DNA of 64,000 nucleotides from Alteromonas sp. KUL42 (GTDB lineage: Bacteria; Pseudomonadota; Gammaproteobacteria; Enterobacterales; Alteromonadaceae). This document shows, piece by piece, positions 35,670 through 44,480 of this stretch; position 1 is the first letter of the stretch; each line of letters opens with the position of its first letter. The DNA is taken from assembly GCF_006538325.1 (NCBI RefSeq), contig NZ_BJKK01000012.1, positions 1 to 64,000 of the forward strand, written 5' to 3'. Made by a program: the position numbers and the translations under genes. The notes under the pieces were generated by a model. That model worked only from the letters and a program-made list of their open reading frames with translations. It was not told the DNA's origin and made no database searches.

Positions 35670-35675
35670 CCTTTG

Positions 35676-37121
35676 ATGAACAAACAGACAAAACGCGTAT
35701 TATTAGCCAATGCTTTTTTTCTCAATAACGACCCTAAGCAATTGGTAGAGAAGTTTAAACCCTACCCACCTTTGGCGGCACTTTATGCCGCAGGCAGTTT
35801 ACGAGCACAAGAAATTGAAGTTAGCCTGTTCGACGCAACCTTAAGCGATGGGTTACCTGATTTCATAGGCGCTGTAGAAAAGTTTGACCCCGACCTTTTG
35901 TTGATCTGCGAAGACAGTTTTAATTTTTTAAGTAAAATGTGTCTTTCCCATGTGCGTGAAACCACCATTGACATGATTGCTTTGGCAAAAGCACGAGATA
36001 TCCCGATAGCGATCAACAGTTCAGACGCGGCTGATTCGCCCAAACCCTATCTTGATGCCGGTGCCGAGTTCGTTATTTTAGGTGAAGTGGAAACCACCTT
36101 AGTCGAATTAGTCAATTGGCTCAATGAAGAACAGCAAGAAGCCGAACTACCCGCAGGGCTGATTTATAATCACAATGGCCAATGGGGCCGCTCAGTAAGA
36201 CGCAACACCAACCGAGCTATCGACAATTTACCACAGCCGTATTGGGATTTGGTTGACATTGAAAAATACCGTAAAGCGTGGCATCAATACCACGGATATT
36301 ACGGCGTTAATATAGTTACCACCCGAGGTTGTCCTTACCGCTGCAACTGGTGCGCCAAACCCATCTGGGGGCAACAATATGTTTGCCATAGCCCTGCTTA
36401 TATAGTTGAACAAATCAAATTACTACAACAGTTTGCACAACCACAACACATCTGGTTTGCCGATGATATCTTTGGTCTGAAGCGCGGCTGGATTGAAGAG
36501 TTTGCACAATTAATGAGTGAAGCCAAGTTAAAAACCCCTTTTATGATCCAGACCCGTGCTGATCTCATGACGACATCCACGGTAAACGCCCTTAAAAGCG
36601 CCGGTTGCCAAGAGGTCTGGTTAGGCGTTGAAAGCGGCAGCCAGTTGATCCTCGATAGCATGGATAAAGACCTCACCCTTAAACAGGTATCAGAGGCAAG
36701 GACCTTATTGCGTGATTGCGACATAAGCTGTGGATTTTTTATTCAACTAGGCTATTTAAACGAAGATATTGAACAAATAAAGCAAACCCGAGAGATGATT
36801 GTCGACATGTTACCCGATGAAATAGGTGTCAGCGTCAGTTATCCACTGCCGGGCACCGGCTTTTATGACAAAGTAAAAGCTAGGATGTCAAACAAAACCC
36901 ACTGGCAAGATAGCAATGATCTCGATGCCGTGTTCAATGCCACCTTTACATCGGATTTCTATCGCCGTATACGCAACCATCTGCACCAGGAATTAACCTC
37001 GCTATTACGTAATCCCGACTGTCAAAACACTCAAAAACACTGGCAAAATCAATGGCAGGATTTAATGAGTTCAGCCGAGTCCTACCGCAATCGGCTTTCC
37101 ACCACATTCGCCGAGGCCTGA
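35676..37121 (+). CDS. B12-binding-type radical SAM protein 1
   Basis: A roughly 481-residue radical SAM enzyme of the BchE-like class. Residues ~10-150 form a cobalamin-binding-like domain opening with YPPLAALYAAGSL; the [4Fe-4S] cysteines are C219, C223 and C226 in RGCPYRCNWC. LGVESGSQ and FFIQLGYL segments fit the radical SAM barrel. No canonical DxHxxG cobalamin motif is seen. The frame opens at TTG 35673, but ATG 35676 is used. It is paralogous to the next gene. Such enzymes methylate, cyclise or oxidise unactivated carbons; the substrate is unknown. Confidence 0.8.
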   Translation: MNKQTKRVLLANAFFLNNDPKQLVEKFKPYPPLAALYAAGSLRAQEIEVSLFDATLSDGLPDFIGAVEKFDPDLLLICEDSFNFLSKMCLSHVRETTIDMIALAKARDIPIAINSSDAADSPKPYLDAGAEFVILGEVETTLVELVNWLNEEQQEAELPAGLIYNHNGQWGRSVRRNTNRAIDNLPQPYWDLVDIEKYRKAWHQYHGYYGVNIVTTRGCPYRCNWCAKPIWGQQYVCHSPAYIVEQIKLLQQFAQPQHIWFADDIFGLKRGWIEEFAQLMSEAKLKTPFMIQTRADLMTTSTVNALKSAGCQEVWLGVESGSQLILDSMDKDLTLKQVSEARTLLRDCDISCGFFIQLGYLNEDIEQIKQTREMIVDMLPDEIGVSVSYPLPGTGFYDKVKARMSNKTHWQDSNDLDAVFNATFTSDFYRRIRNHLHQELTSLLRNPDCQNTQKHWQNQWQDLMSSAESYRNRLSTTFAEA

Positions 37122-37122
37122 T

Positions 37123-37170
37123 ATGAGCGACATCATTTTAAGCCATGGTTTTTTTCCTCGCCGAGGATGA
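37123..37170 (+). pseudogene. Frameshifted N-terminus of radical SAM protein 2
   Basis: An ATG at 37123, two bases after the previous stop, opens MSDIILSHGFF and then runs out of frame to a stop at 37168. One T fewer in the seven-T run (37149-37155) would join it to the downstream frame as SHGFFLAEDEKEQ, the N-terminus expected for BchE-type proteins. It is a true start with an apparent one-base insertion, a sequencing error or a slippage site. Confidence 0.65.
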
Positions 37171-38527
37171 GAAGGAGCAAAGTGTGATGCGCCCTCACCC
37201 GCCACTCGGTTTGATGTACCTTAGTTCATATCTCAAACAAAGAGGCATGACTGTCGAACTGTTCGACAGTACCTTTGCATTGCGACAGCAGCTGTACGAT
37301 TTGCTTGAACAAGCCTCAAGCAAAATACTGGGGCTTTATACCAACTTGATGACTCGTCCTTCAATACTCGATATCATCAAGCAAGCCAAGAAAAATGGCT
37401 TCACAGTGATACTTGGCGGACCTGAGTCGGCCAACTACATCAAAGAATATCTCGACCATGGCGCCGATTACATCATCTCAGGAGAAGGTGAGCACACTCT
37501 GTTTGAACTGCTCTACGCCTTACATAATGGTAAAAATATTTGTAATATTTCTGGGATCAGTTTCTATGACAAGTCTCATAAAATAATAAGCAACCCCACC
37601 GGTGCATTGCCCAAATCGTTAGATGATTATCCATGGCCAGACCGTGAAGCAGTCAATATTCAGCAATATCTTGATGCTTGGCAGAGCCATCATGGCGAAT
37701 CCTGCGTCAGTATGATCACCGCAAGAGGATGCCCATTCAAGTGTACATGGTGTTCTCACTCAGTCTTTGGTTTCACTCACAGACGACGTGATCCCATCGA
37801 TTGCGCCGACGAACTGCAACACATAGTCAAACGCTATAACCCTAGCCACGTTTGGTACGCCGACGACGTTTTTACCATCCATTACAAGTGGTTGTATAGC
37901 TATGCCGAAGCACTTCGTGAAAGAGAACTCAAGGTGCCTTTCGAAACTATCTCACGGGCAGATCGCATGACCAATGAAAAAGTGCTCGATACCTTGGCGG
38001 AAATGGGCTGTTACCGCATTTGGATTGGTGCCGAAAGTGGCAGCCAGCGGCTGCTTGACCACATGCAACGACGGGTAACTATAGAGCAAATATTCGAGGC
38101 CACTAAGCAAGCTCAAAAACGCGGTATTCAAGTTGGTATGTTCTTAATGTGGGGATATGGTGACGAGCAACTGGAAGACATCGACGAAACCGTACATCAA
38201 GTGGCTCGTATAAATCCCGATATTTTTCTCACCACTGTCGCTTACCCCATCAAAGGTACCCGGTTTTATCAGGACAACGAACAAGCTATCAATGTGGTGA
38301 ACCAATGGCATGAAGGCAGCGATCGAGATCTAATCCTCAGTCAACGCCGCTCACCGCGTTATTATCGTTTTGCGAACCGCTACCTTAAGTCTCATGTAGA
38401 GGCTACTCGTCTTGGGCACCAAGCGGGTATAGAAGCAAAACGCAAAGCCAAAATGAAGGCAAAGCACGCTAAATGGTCGCGAGCCCTTTTGGCCGCAGCC
38501 GAAGATGAGAAACACCTCGATGACTAG
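37145..38527 (+). CDS. B12-binding-type radical SAM protein 2 (N-terminus frameshifted)
   Basis: As read, a 460-residue radical SAM protein starting at ATG 37145; its natural start is probably ATG 37123 with a frameshift between. The N-terminal domain has the HPPLGLMYLSSYL and ILGGPESANYI segments of cobalamin-binding radical SAM proteins; the cluster cysteines are C196, C200 and C203 in RGCPFKCTWC. IWIGAESGSQRLLDHMQ and the GYGDEQLED segment repeat the pattern of the preceding gene, so the two are tandem paralogues. The C-terminus is strongly Lys/Arg/Ala-rich. Its stop overlaps the next start. Confidence 0.78.
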   Translation: MVFFLAEDEKEQSVMRPHPPLGLMYLSSYLKQRGMTVELFDSTFALRQQLYDLLEQASSKILGLYTNLMTRPSILDIIKQAKKNGFTVILGGPESANYIKEYLDHGADYIISGEGEHTLFELLYALHNGKNICNISGISFYDKSHKIISNPTGALPKSLDDYPWPDREAVNIQQYLDAWQSHHGESCVSMITARGCPFKCTWCSHSVFGFTHRRRDPIDCADELQHIVKRYNPSHVWYADDVFTIHYKWLYSYAEALRERELKVPFETISRADRMTNEKVLDTLAEMGCYRIWIGAESGSQRLLDHMQRRVTIEQIFEATKQAQKRGIQVGMFLMWGYGDEQLEDIDETVHQVARINPDIFLTTVAYPIKGTRFYQDNEQAINVVNQWHEGSDRDLILSQRRSPRYYRFANRYLKSHVEATRLGHQAGIEAKRKAKMKAKHAKWSRALLAAAEDEKHLDD

Positions 38528-39302
38528 TAGCGCCTTTAGCCGATTGGCCGCGTCTTATGACACCGAATTTTCAGGTACTGTGCTGGGGAGGTATTATCGT
38601 GCTCGGGTGCATGCTCGGTGTGAAAAGTACTGGCCTGGAGGCAAACATATTGTTGAGATAAACGCAGGTACCGGCGAAGACGCCCTGTTCTTAGCGTCGC
38701 TGGGAAACCGGGTTTTAGCTACTGACATCGCTCAGCCCATGGTTGATAAAATCGCCGAAAAAGCCAACAAACTAGGGCTAACTGATTCTATCGACTGTAA
38801 GCCGTTGGCCATCGAACAATTGTGTGATTTGCACGGACAACAATTTGATGGTCTATTATCCAATTTTGGCGGTCTCAATTGCATTGCCGACTTTGAGAGC
38901 TTTGTCGATAGTGCTAATAAACTATTGCGACCGGGCAGCTACATGATCTTAGTATTGATGGGCCGCTGGGTCCCCTGGGAATGGGGATATTTTGGCTGTC
39001 GCGGCCAGTTCAGCAAGGCAATCAGGAGAGTCGAAGGACGGACACTATGGCGTGAGATGGAAATCTATTATCCCCGTTTGAGTACTGTAAAACGCCAGCT
39101 TGGCAAACATTTTGAGCTTATGCATAGCGAAGGGCTAGGCATTGTGATGCCACCAAGTTACGTCAATGACGTAGTCAAACGCCATCCTCGCCTGTTCGCC
39201 AAACTTGCTGTTCTGGAAGAAAAGTTGGCCAATTGGTCACCTTTGGCTCACATCGCTGATCATTACCTGCTGATTTACCAAAGAAGGCCCCACCATGACT
39301 AA
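38520..39302 (+). CDS. Class I SAM-dependent methyltransferase
   Basis: A methyltransferase of about 260 residues with motif I VEINAGTGEDALFLA, then VLATDIAQPMVDK and the GLLSNFGGLNCI segment that resembles UbiE-type enzymes. The C-terminal half is basic with WVPWEWGYFGCRGQ. The frame opens at 38505 but ATG 38520 is preferred, overlapping the preceding stop by eight bases. The stop overlaps the third radical SAM start. Substrate unknown; it probably methylates an intermediate of the cluster. Confidence 0.75.
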   Translation: MTSSAFSRLAASYDTEFSGTVLGRYYRARVHARCEKYWPGGKHIVEINAGTGEDALFLASLGNRVLATDIAQPMVDKIAEKANKLGLTDSIDCKPLAIEQLCDLHGQQFDGLLSNFGGLNCIADFESFVDSANKLLRPGSYMILVLMGRWVPWEWGYFGCRGQFSKAIRRVEGRTLWREMEIYYPRLSTVKRQLGKHFELMHSEGLGIVMPPSYVNDVVKRHPRLFAKLAVLEEKLANWSPLAHIADHYLLIYQRRPHHD

Positions 39303-40792
39303 ACCGCTGATCATTTTTTATAATCCCCAATGTGCCAAGCCCGGTTACCAACGCTTGCCAGCGGCGATTTTGCAGGTCGCCTCACTGGTTGAAGAGCGTT
39401 ATCCCTACGAAATAGTCGACGCCAACTTAAGGCAATACCCCAATTACGCCGACTATATCATTGATAAAATCGACCAAGGCGCAAAATATCTGGCAATTAG
39501 CATTATGCCTGGCCCACAACTGAACTCCACAGTTGCCGATTTACGCAAGATTAAAGCGGCCTGTCCAGAGGTTACGGTTATTGTCGGCGGTTATTTCCCT
39601 CTCAATCATACCGAAGTATGCGTTTTCGACCCTGATATTGACTACGCTGTGGTTGGCCCAGGCGAACAGACTTTTATTGAGTTGATAGATACGCTGGAGC
39701 AAAAAGAAAACCTAGCTAACGTTAAAGGCATAGCCTTTTGTAGAGACGGCAAATTCATACAAATGCCGCGACGTGAACCTACTCACCCCAACCGTTTGCC
39801 ACGCTATCCTTACCACAAGGTTAATGTGGAAGACTATGTTGTCAGCACCTTTCTCGGCTCACGTACTTTAAGTCACCACAGCAGTTTTGGCTGCCCGTTT
39901 TTTTGCAAGTTTTTGCGCGGTGGTGGCCTTATCCGAGGGAAAATGGTTCGGCGAAAAGGGCGAGCGACTTGGTGAACTGGCCCAATATATGGTTGATAAT
40001 TGGCGCATCAACGCGCTGGAATTTCACGACAACAACTTTTTCACTTCAGAAAAACGCGTACAGGATTTTTGCCGCGCCTTAATTGAACGTAAACTCAAGC
40101 TCAGCTGGTGGGGTGAAGGCAGAGTCGATACCCTGCATAAATACAAAGACGAGACCTGGGCTCTGATGCGTGATTCCGGACTCAAGATGGTATTTCTCGG
40201 TGCAGAAAGCGGCGATGACGAGACATTGGCTCGAATGAATAAAGGTGGCAGCCAATCGGCGGAAAACACCCTTTCGTTGGCAGCGAAGATGAAACGTTTT
40301 GGAGTGATCCCTGAGTTCAGTTTTATACTGGGTAATCCACCCGAGCCGGAACGCGATGTAAAAAACACTATATCCTTTATTCGCAAAGTTAAAAGAGTCA
40401 ATCCCAACGCCGAGATCATTATGTATCGTTATGATCCCGTACCCATTGGCGGTGAAATGTTCGATGCTGTCACCAAATTAGGTTTCGAATTTCCAACTAC
40501 TCTTGAGCAATGGTGTGACCCCAAATGGCGGCAGATTCAACGCAGAACCACAGCGGACGTACCATGGCTGACTATAAAAGGTCAGCGCAGGGTTAGTGAT
40601 TTTCAAACCGTACTTAACGCGTTTTATCCCACCGCGACTTCACGTCATATAAAACCCGGTTCATGGCGCTATTGGCTTTTGAAAATAGTTAGCGGTATTC
40701 GCTATCACTTACGTTTGTACGACCACCCGGTTGAATTAACTTGGCTTCAAAAGCGGCTGACCTATCAAAGACCGGAGATCTCCGGGTTTTGA
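39295..40792 (+). pseudogene. B12-binding-type radical SAM protein 3, split by a frameshift
   Basis: Two frames together encode one radical SAM protein of about 498 residues. The first (39295-39975, 226 aa) holds the cobalamin-binding-like domain (VTVIVGGYFPLNHTE, YAVVGPGEQTF) and the first two cluster cysteines in FGCPFFCKF. The second (39887-40792) supplies the last Cys and the rest: FCAVVALSEGKWFGEKGERL, VFLGAESGDDETLARMNKG, EFSFILGNP. One fewer T in the five-T run at 39910-39914 restores CPFFCKFC. It may be a real pseudogene, an assembly error, or slippage. Its stop overlaps the next TTG start. Confidence 0.75.
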
Positions 40793-41874
40793 GCGCATCT
40801 AAATCATTAAAGGCGTTGAATCGAAAGCTATGGCCGAAACATCTGTTTTATGCACCACAGTATTTGGTGCTTGGAGTAAACAACTTGTGCAACCTGCACT
40901 GCAAGATGTGCGACGTTGGTACACAGAACTTTGAGTCGATTTTTGCGGAAAACCTCACAGGCACTAGGCCAATGCATATGCCGTTAGAACTGTTTGAAAC
41001 CATAGTGAAGCAAACCGCATTGAATTTTGCGCAAACAAAACTCGGTTATGCCTTTACCGAGCCACTGTTATACAAGCATCTGGAAGATTCTCTTGAACTC
41101 ACTAACAAGTATTATTTGCACACTAGCATTACAACTAATGCTTTGAAGCTTGAGCAAAAAGCACAGGCACTCTGTGAGTTCGGTGTCAACGAGATTTTTA
41201 TCTCACTTGATGGACTTGCCAATACACGCAATCATATTCGAGGTCACATTGACAGTTTTGAAAGAGCGATGGCAGGCATAGAAAAATTACTGAGTATGGC
41301 TAACTGTCCTGCAATCTCGGTATTTTGTGTCATTACCCCGTGGAACACCGGTGAGCTCAAAGCATTTGTCGACCATTTTGCCAATATGCCTCTGGCAGGA
41401 ATAGGCTTTATGCACACAAACTTTACTCCTGAAGCAATAGCTCAGCAGCACAACCTGCTCTATGGCCGTAAATATTTTGCCACGGCTTCCAATGTATTCG
41501 ATATCAATATTGAACAGATCAACCTACAGCAGTTATGGCAACAAATGAAAGAAATTAACAGTCACAGTTATCCTTTCCCAGTGAGCTTTTCACCTCTTTT
41601 GTCTGATCAAGCCGCTGTTGAGCGCTTTTATCAACGTCCACAGGAATTTATCGGTAAACAATGCCTCGACGTATTTAAGAATATGATGATAAAGTCAGAC
41701 GGGTCTGTGATACCCGCTCATGGTAGATGCTATAACCTCAACGTCGGCAATCTTTATCAAGAAGACCTAAAGAGTATCTGGAACAGTTCTGTGTATGCTC
41801 AGTTGCGAGCAGATTTAAACAAAGCCGGAGGTCTATTACCGGCCTGCTCGCGCTGCTGCAGCAGCTTTACCTGA
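40789..41874 (+). CDS. Radical SAM/SPASM-domain protein
   Basis: A radical SAM enzyme of about 361 residues with cluster cysteines C34, C38 and C41 in NLCNLHCKMC. The C-terminal part is SPASM-like, with Cys in GKQCLDV, HGRCYN and ACSRCCSSF that would ligate auxiliary iron-sulfur clusters, and the segment VGNLYQEDLKSIWNSS. The open frame begins at TTG 40741, but TTG 40789 overlaps the preceding stop as TTGA, follows GGAG and keeps the usual N-terminal length, so it is preferred. SPASM proteins act on peptides, sugars and other small molecules; the substrate here is unknown. Confidence 0.8.
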   Translation: MSASKSLKALNRKLWPKHLFYAPQYLVLGVNNLCNLHCKMCDVGTQNFESIFAENLTGTRPMHMPLELFETIVKQTALNFAQTKLGYAFTEPLLYKHLEDSLELTNKYYLHTSITTNALKLEQKAQALCEFGVNEIFISLDGLANTRNHIRGHIDSFERAMAGIEKLLSMANCPAISVFCVITPWNTGELKAFVDHFANMPLAGIGFMHTNFTPEAIAQQHNLLYGRKYFATASNVFDINIEQINLQQLWQQMKEINSHSYPFPVSFSPLLSDQAAVERFYQRPQEFIGKQCLDVFKNMMIKSDGSVIPAHGRCYNLNVGNLYQEDLKSIWNSSVYAQLRADLNKAGGLLPACSRCCSSFT

Positions 41875-41885
41875 AGGATCTCATA

Positions 41886-42560
41886 ATGAAGAACTGGTTG
41901 CGTTGGCTACTGTCTTTTACCTTAAAACCCTTTTTACAACATTATTATCTTAAATCAGCAAGACAGTATCGTTACAAACACTTGAAACTCAAAGTAGAAC
42001 CTGGAGTGTTTCATCCGGGGTTGTTTTTCAGTTCGAAATTTATGGCCAGTTTTATTCATCGTTTGGAGCTTGCAAACAGTCGAATGTTGGATATGGGCTG
42101 TGGCAGTGGCATGTTGTCTTTTGTGGCAGCACAGAAGGGTGCTGAGGTGGTAAGTGTCGACCTCAGTGATGCCGCTTTGGCAAACACACTTAGCAATGCA
42201 CTGGCTAACAATATTGACGTGACCGTGCTCAAATCCGATCTATTCGATCAAGTTGACGGCCATTTTGACCTTATTGTTGTCAACCCCCCTTACTACCCTC
42301 GCAATCCCAAGAACGAGCAGCAATTAGCTTGGTATTGCGGCGAGCAATTTCAATATTTTCAACGCTTCTTCGCCGCCCTTAGCCACCATACCAAAGAAAG
42401 TAGCCAAGTGTTTATGGTATTGTCGGAAGGCTGTGATCTGCAAAGCATAAAAGCGATAGCGGCCGAATACCAGTTCACTATGCATTGTATTTGTGAAAAA
42501 AACCTCTGGCTGGAACGAAACTATATATTTGCCATTCAAAGAAACCAGACCAATAACTGA
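41886..42560 (+). CDS. Methyltransferase with NPPY motif
   Basis: A 224-residue SAM-dependent methyltransferase. After an N-terminal basic helix come motif I MLDMGCGSGML and VVSVDLSDAALA, then VNPPYYP, the signature of N-methyltransferases acting on planar or amide nitrogens (PrmC/HemK-like). Length is at the short end for PrmC. GAAGGA lies before the ATG. Last gene of the rightward cluster; no strong terminator is visible downstream. Substrate unknown. Confidence 0.78.
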   Translation: MKNWLRWLLSFTLKPFLQHYYLKSARQYRYKHLKLKVEPGVFHPGLFFSSKFMASFIHRLELANSRMLDMGCGSGMLSFVAAQKGAEVVSVDLSDAALANTLSNALANNIDVTVLKSDLFDQVDGHFDLIVVNPPYYPRNPKNEQQLAWYCGEQFQYFQRFFAALSHHTKESSQVFMVLSEGCDLQSIKAIAAEYQFTMHCICEKNLWLERNYIFAIQRNQTNN

Positions 42561-42750
42561 GTTAAGTGTGGCTCAGTAGACAAAAAACAGGTTATGCATT
42601 AGATGGGCTCTTTAGCCCTGTAAGCGTAAAACAAATACCTCTCGGCCAGACAGATACTTTAGAATCATAGAATCAAGTCACCGCTCCTTGGAGCAAAAAA
42701 AGAAACATTTCAACGATTAGATTGGTGATTATTAGCAACTCGTGCTTAGT

Positions 42751-43836
42751 TTATGTTACGGCTTGACTATACTTTGACCTTTCAAAGGTTAAGCTGATAT
42801 ATTTTTCAAGCAACGCTGACGGATCATCTACACTAAGAAACAGGGCATCCATCGGTTCAATAAAGGTAGCTAGACCCGAATAGTATTGTTGACCTGAAAT
42901 AAAAGTTAGTTTTACGTTCGCGCTGCCTCTTCCAAAATGGAATTGCTCTTTTATAGTTGATGGAGCCCACTTACCTGCTTCTATTTTTTGAACGTTTAGA
43001 AGTGGAATAACTGTCATTCCCCACCACGAATTATTTACCATCAGCTTGTCATTTATCAGATACACAGAATAGTGCTTACTAACTCTGTAATTAGCAATAA
43101 ACATCACTATGAGGTAAAAAATCAAGGTTGCCACGACAATGGCAACCGTTTCACTCCAAAGTGCAATGGCGAGATAACTTGCATACGTCGCAACTACAAG
43201 CGCTACACAAACCAGTGACATATGCCACCATTGTGCGGACCATAAACGCAGATTGGCTATGGCGGGAACATGGTTTCTACTAAAACGAGGAATGGCGTAG
43301 TACCAACTGGCGGGCTCATGAGCAAACATAAGTGCCAACTCTAACTTCTTTGCTTCCTTTGATCCTTTTTCATAAATGTTATCGCCTGCATATTGTTCCA
43401 GCATATGAACTCGCGGATCGCCAGAGAGCTTTCGAGCCCCCCACAACGCTTTGACTATCGTTACCAGCAGGAGAATTTCAATCACCATCAATACGGCAAT
43501 AATCGGATATTTAAGATAGGTAATGAATTCAAAGTAATAGGCTAACTTCTCTGGATAGTTATAGCGTGCGACCAAACTACTTAAAGAAAGAACTAACAAT
43601 AATTTCCACAGAGCCTGATTGCCAATTTGAATGATCCAGAAATAGTAAAGTACAGGCAAAAAGACAAAATATGCCAACGTAACCAGCACGGTATTACGCC
43701 ACTGTGTGTTAGCCCAAATACTTTTAAGGGAGAAGGTTATTTCAGGAAGGGTTTCAGGTAAAAATAACGTGCCCACATAAAAGCAGGCAGCAGCAACTAT
43801 CAGAAAAGCTAATCGGTATTTAATGGGTTTGCGCAT
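42751..43836 (-). CDS. Hypothetical multi-pass membrane protein
   Basis: I do not recognise this 361-residue protein. Five to six hydrophobic segments are seen: residues ~7-27, ~47-68, ~78-92, ~108-135 and two near 205-250. A cytoplasmic linker with KLSGDPRVHMLEQYAGD lies between, and a soluble strand-rich domain of about 110 residues ends the protein, with NDKLMVNNSWWGMTVIPL, which could be a PH-like fold. Convergent with the methyltransferase of the cluster. Function unknown. Confidence 0.6.
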   Translation of the reverse strand: MRKPIKYRLAFLIVAAACFYVGTLFLPETLPEITFSLKSIWANTQWRNTVLVTLAYFVFLPVLYYFWIIQIGNQALWKLLLVLSLSSLVARYNYPEKLAYYFEFITYLKYPIIAVLMVIEILLLVTIVKALWGARKLSGDPRVHMLEQYAGDNIYEKGSKEAKKLELALMFAHEPASWYYAIPRFSRNHVPAIANLRLWSAQWWHMSLVCVALVVATYASYLAIALWSETVAIVVATLIFYLIVMFIANYRVSKHYSVYLINDKLMVNNSWWGMTVIPLLNVQKIEAGKWAPSTIKEQFHFGRGSANVKLTFISGQQYYSGLATFIEPMDALFLSVDDPSALLEKYISLTFERSKYSQAVT

Positions 43837-43938
43837 AATTCATCCCTGAAGTGTTAAACAAGCTGGCTGAATGCCGAACCAGCTTACTACCTACCATACT
43901 GAAAACGCGCCGAAACCAAAAGCGTAAATCGTAAAACT

Positions 43939-44007
43939 AATGGGGTCAGAGTACATTACTTAGAAATGTACTCCGCCCCCATTAATTTAATGTACTCTGA
44001 CCCCATT
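43939..44007. repeat. REP-like inverted repeats (GGGGTCAGAGTAC type)
   Basis: Three related 19-base units: AATGGGGTCAGAGTACATT at 43939-43957, then its near-complement at 43965-43983 and again at 43989-44007. The first two form a hairpin with a 7-base loop. This motif resembles the short palindromes handled by IS200-like REP-associated transposases. None is encoded here, so this is an orphan copy. It lies next to the YiaA-like gene stop and could also act as a transcription barrier. Confidence 0.7.
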
Positions 44008-44009
44008 TT

Positions 44010-44480
44010 TTAAGCGGCTTTCACTTTGGGAGAGTCTTCGTGCTCAGTAGCGCTGCTTTGAGTATCTCTTTTTGTGTTGCGTGACTCGTCTATAATTTGG
44101 CTATCGCGTACGTTCTTCTGCACCGTAATAGCTGCAAAGAGGCTTAGAGTGAAGGCCATGCCGAAGAAGCCTTTTTCACTTAATAAAAGCTCAGCATTTA
44201 ATAAGCCAACCACTAACAATACGATGGCTGATGCAGTAGCTACAGCTGATGCAAGGAAATACGCTTTAGTAGTTGGCACACCTTCCATTTTATCGCGTAC
44301 CGTTTTTTGTAAGCTCACAACAGAAAACAAGCCAAATAACATAATGGTGAAGTAATAACCTTTTTCATTAAGCGCCATTGGGGCATTGTAAAGGCCGATA
44401 AAATAAGCGCCTACACCCACAATTAGGGCTGCCAGTGATGCTATGCGAAATGCTTTCGTTGGTTTATTCTGAGTCTGCAT
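44010..44480 (-). CDS. YiaA/YiaAB-type two-helix inner-membrane protein
   Basis: A 156-residue membrane protein with an internal repeat: two copies of a two-helix YiaAB unit, seen as EKGYYFTIMLFGLFSVVSLQK with the corresponding EKGFFGMAFTLSLFAAITVQK about 60 residues later; each ends in a helix plus NVRD or TVRD. It resembles YiaA of E. coli. Its role is not established. The start overlaps the end of the upstream DUF2145 gene by seventeen bases, suggesting a two-gene operon. Confidence 0.8.
   Translation of the reverse strand: MQTQNKPTKAFRIASLAALIVGVGAYFIGLYNAPMALNEKGYYFTIMLFGLFSVVSLQKTVRDKMEGVPTTKAYFLASAVATASAIVLLVVGLLNAELLLSEKGFFGMAFTLSLFAAITVQKNVRDSQIIDESRNTKRDTQSSATEHEDSPKVKAA

Noticed and set aside
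40772..40785. 14-base perfect palindrome CCGGAGATCTCCGG at the end of radical SAM protein 3
   Set aside because: It lies in coding sequence and supplies GGAG for the next start; a terminator or operator role is not supported.
37145..40792. Programmed ribosomal frameshifting in the radical SAM genes
   Set aside because: The required shifts skip one base and lack classical slippery codon pairs or a downstream stimulatory structure I can see; single-base insertion is the simpler reading, though slippage on the T-runs stays open.
43939..44007. Repeat units as a CRISPR array
   Set aside because: Units are palindromic, alternate in orientation and have 5-7 base spacers, so not CRISPR.
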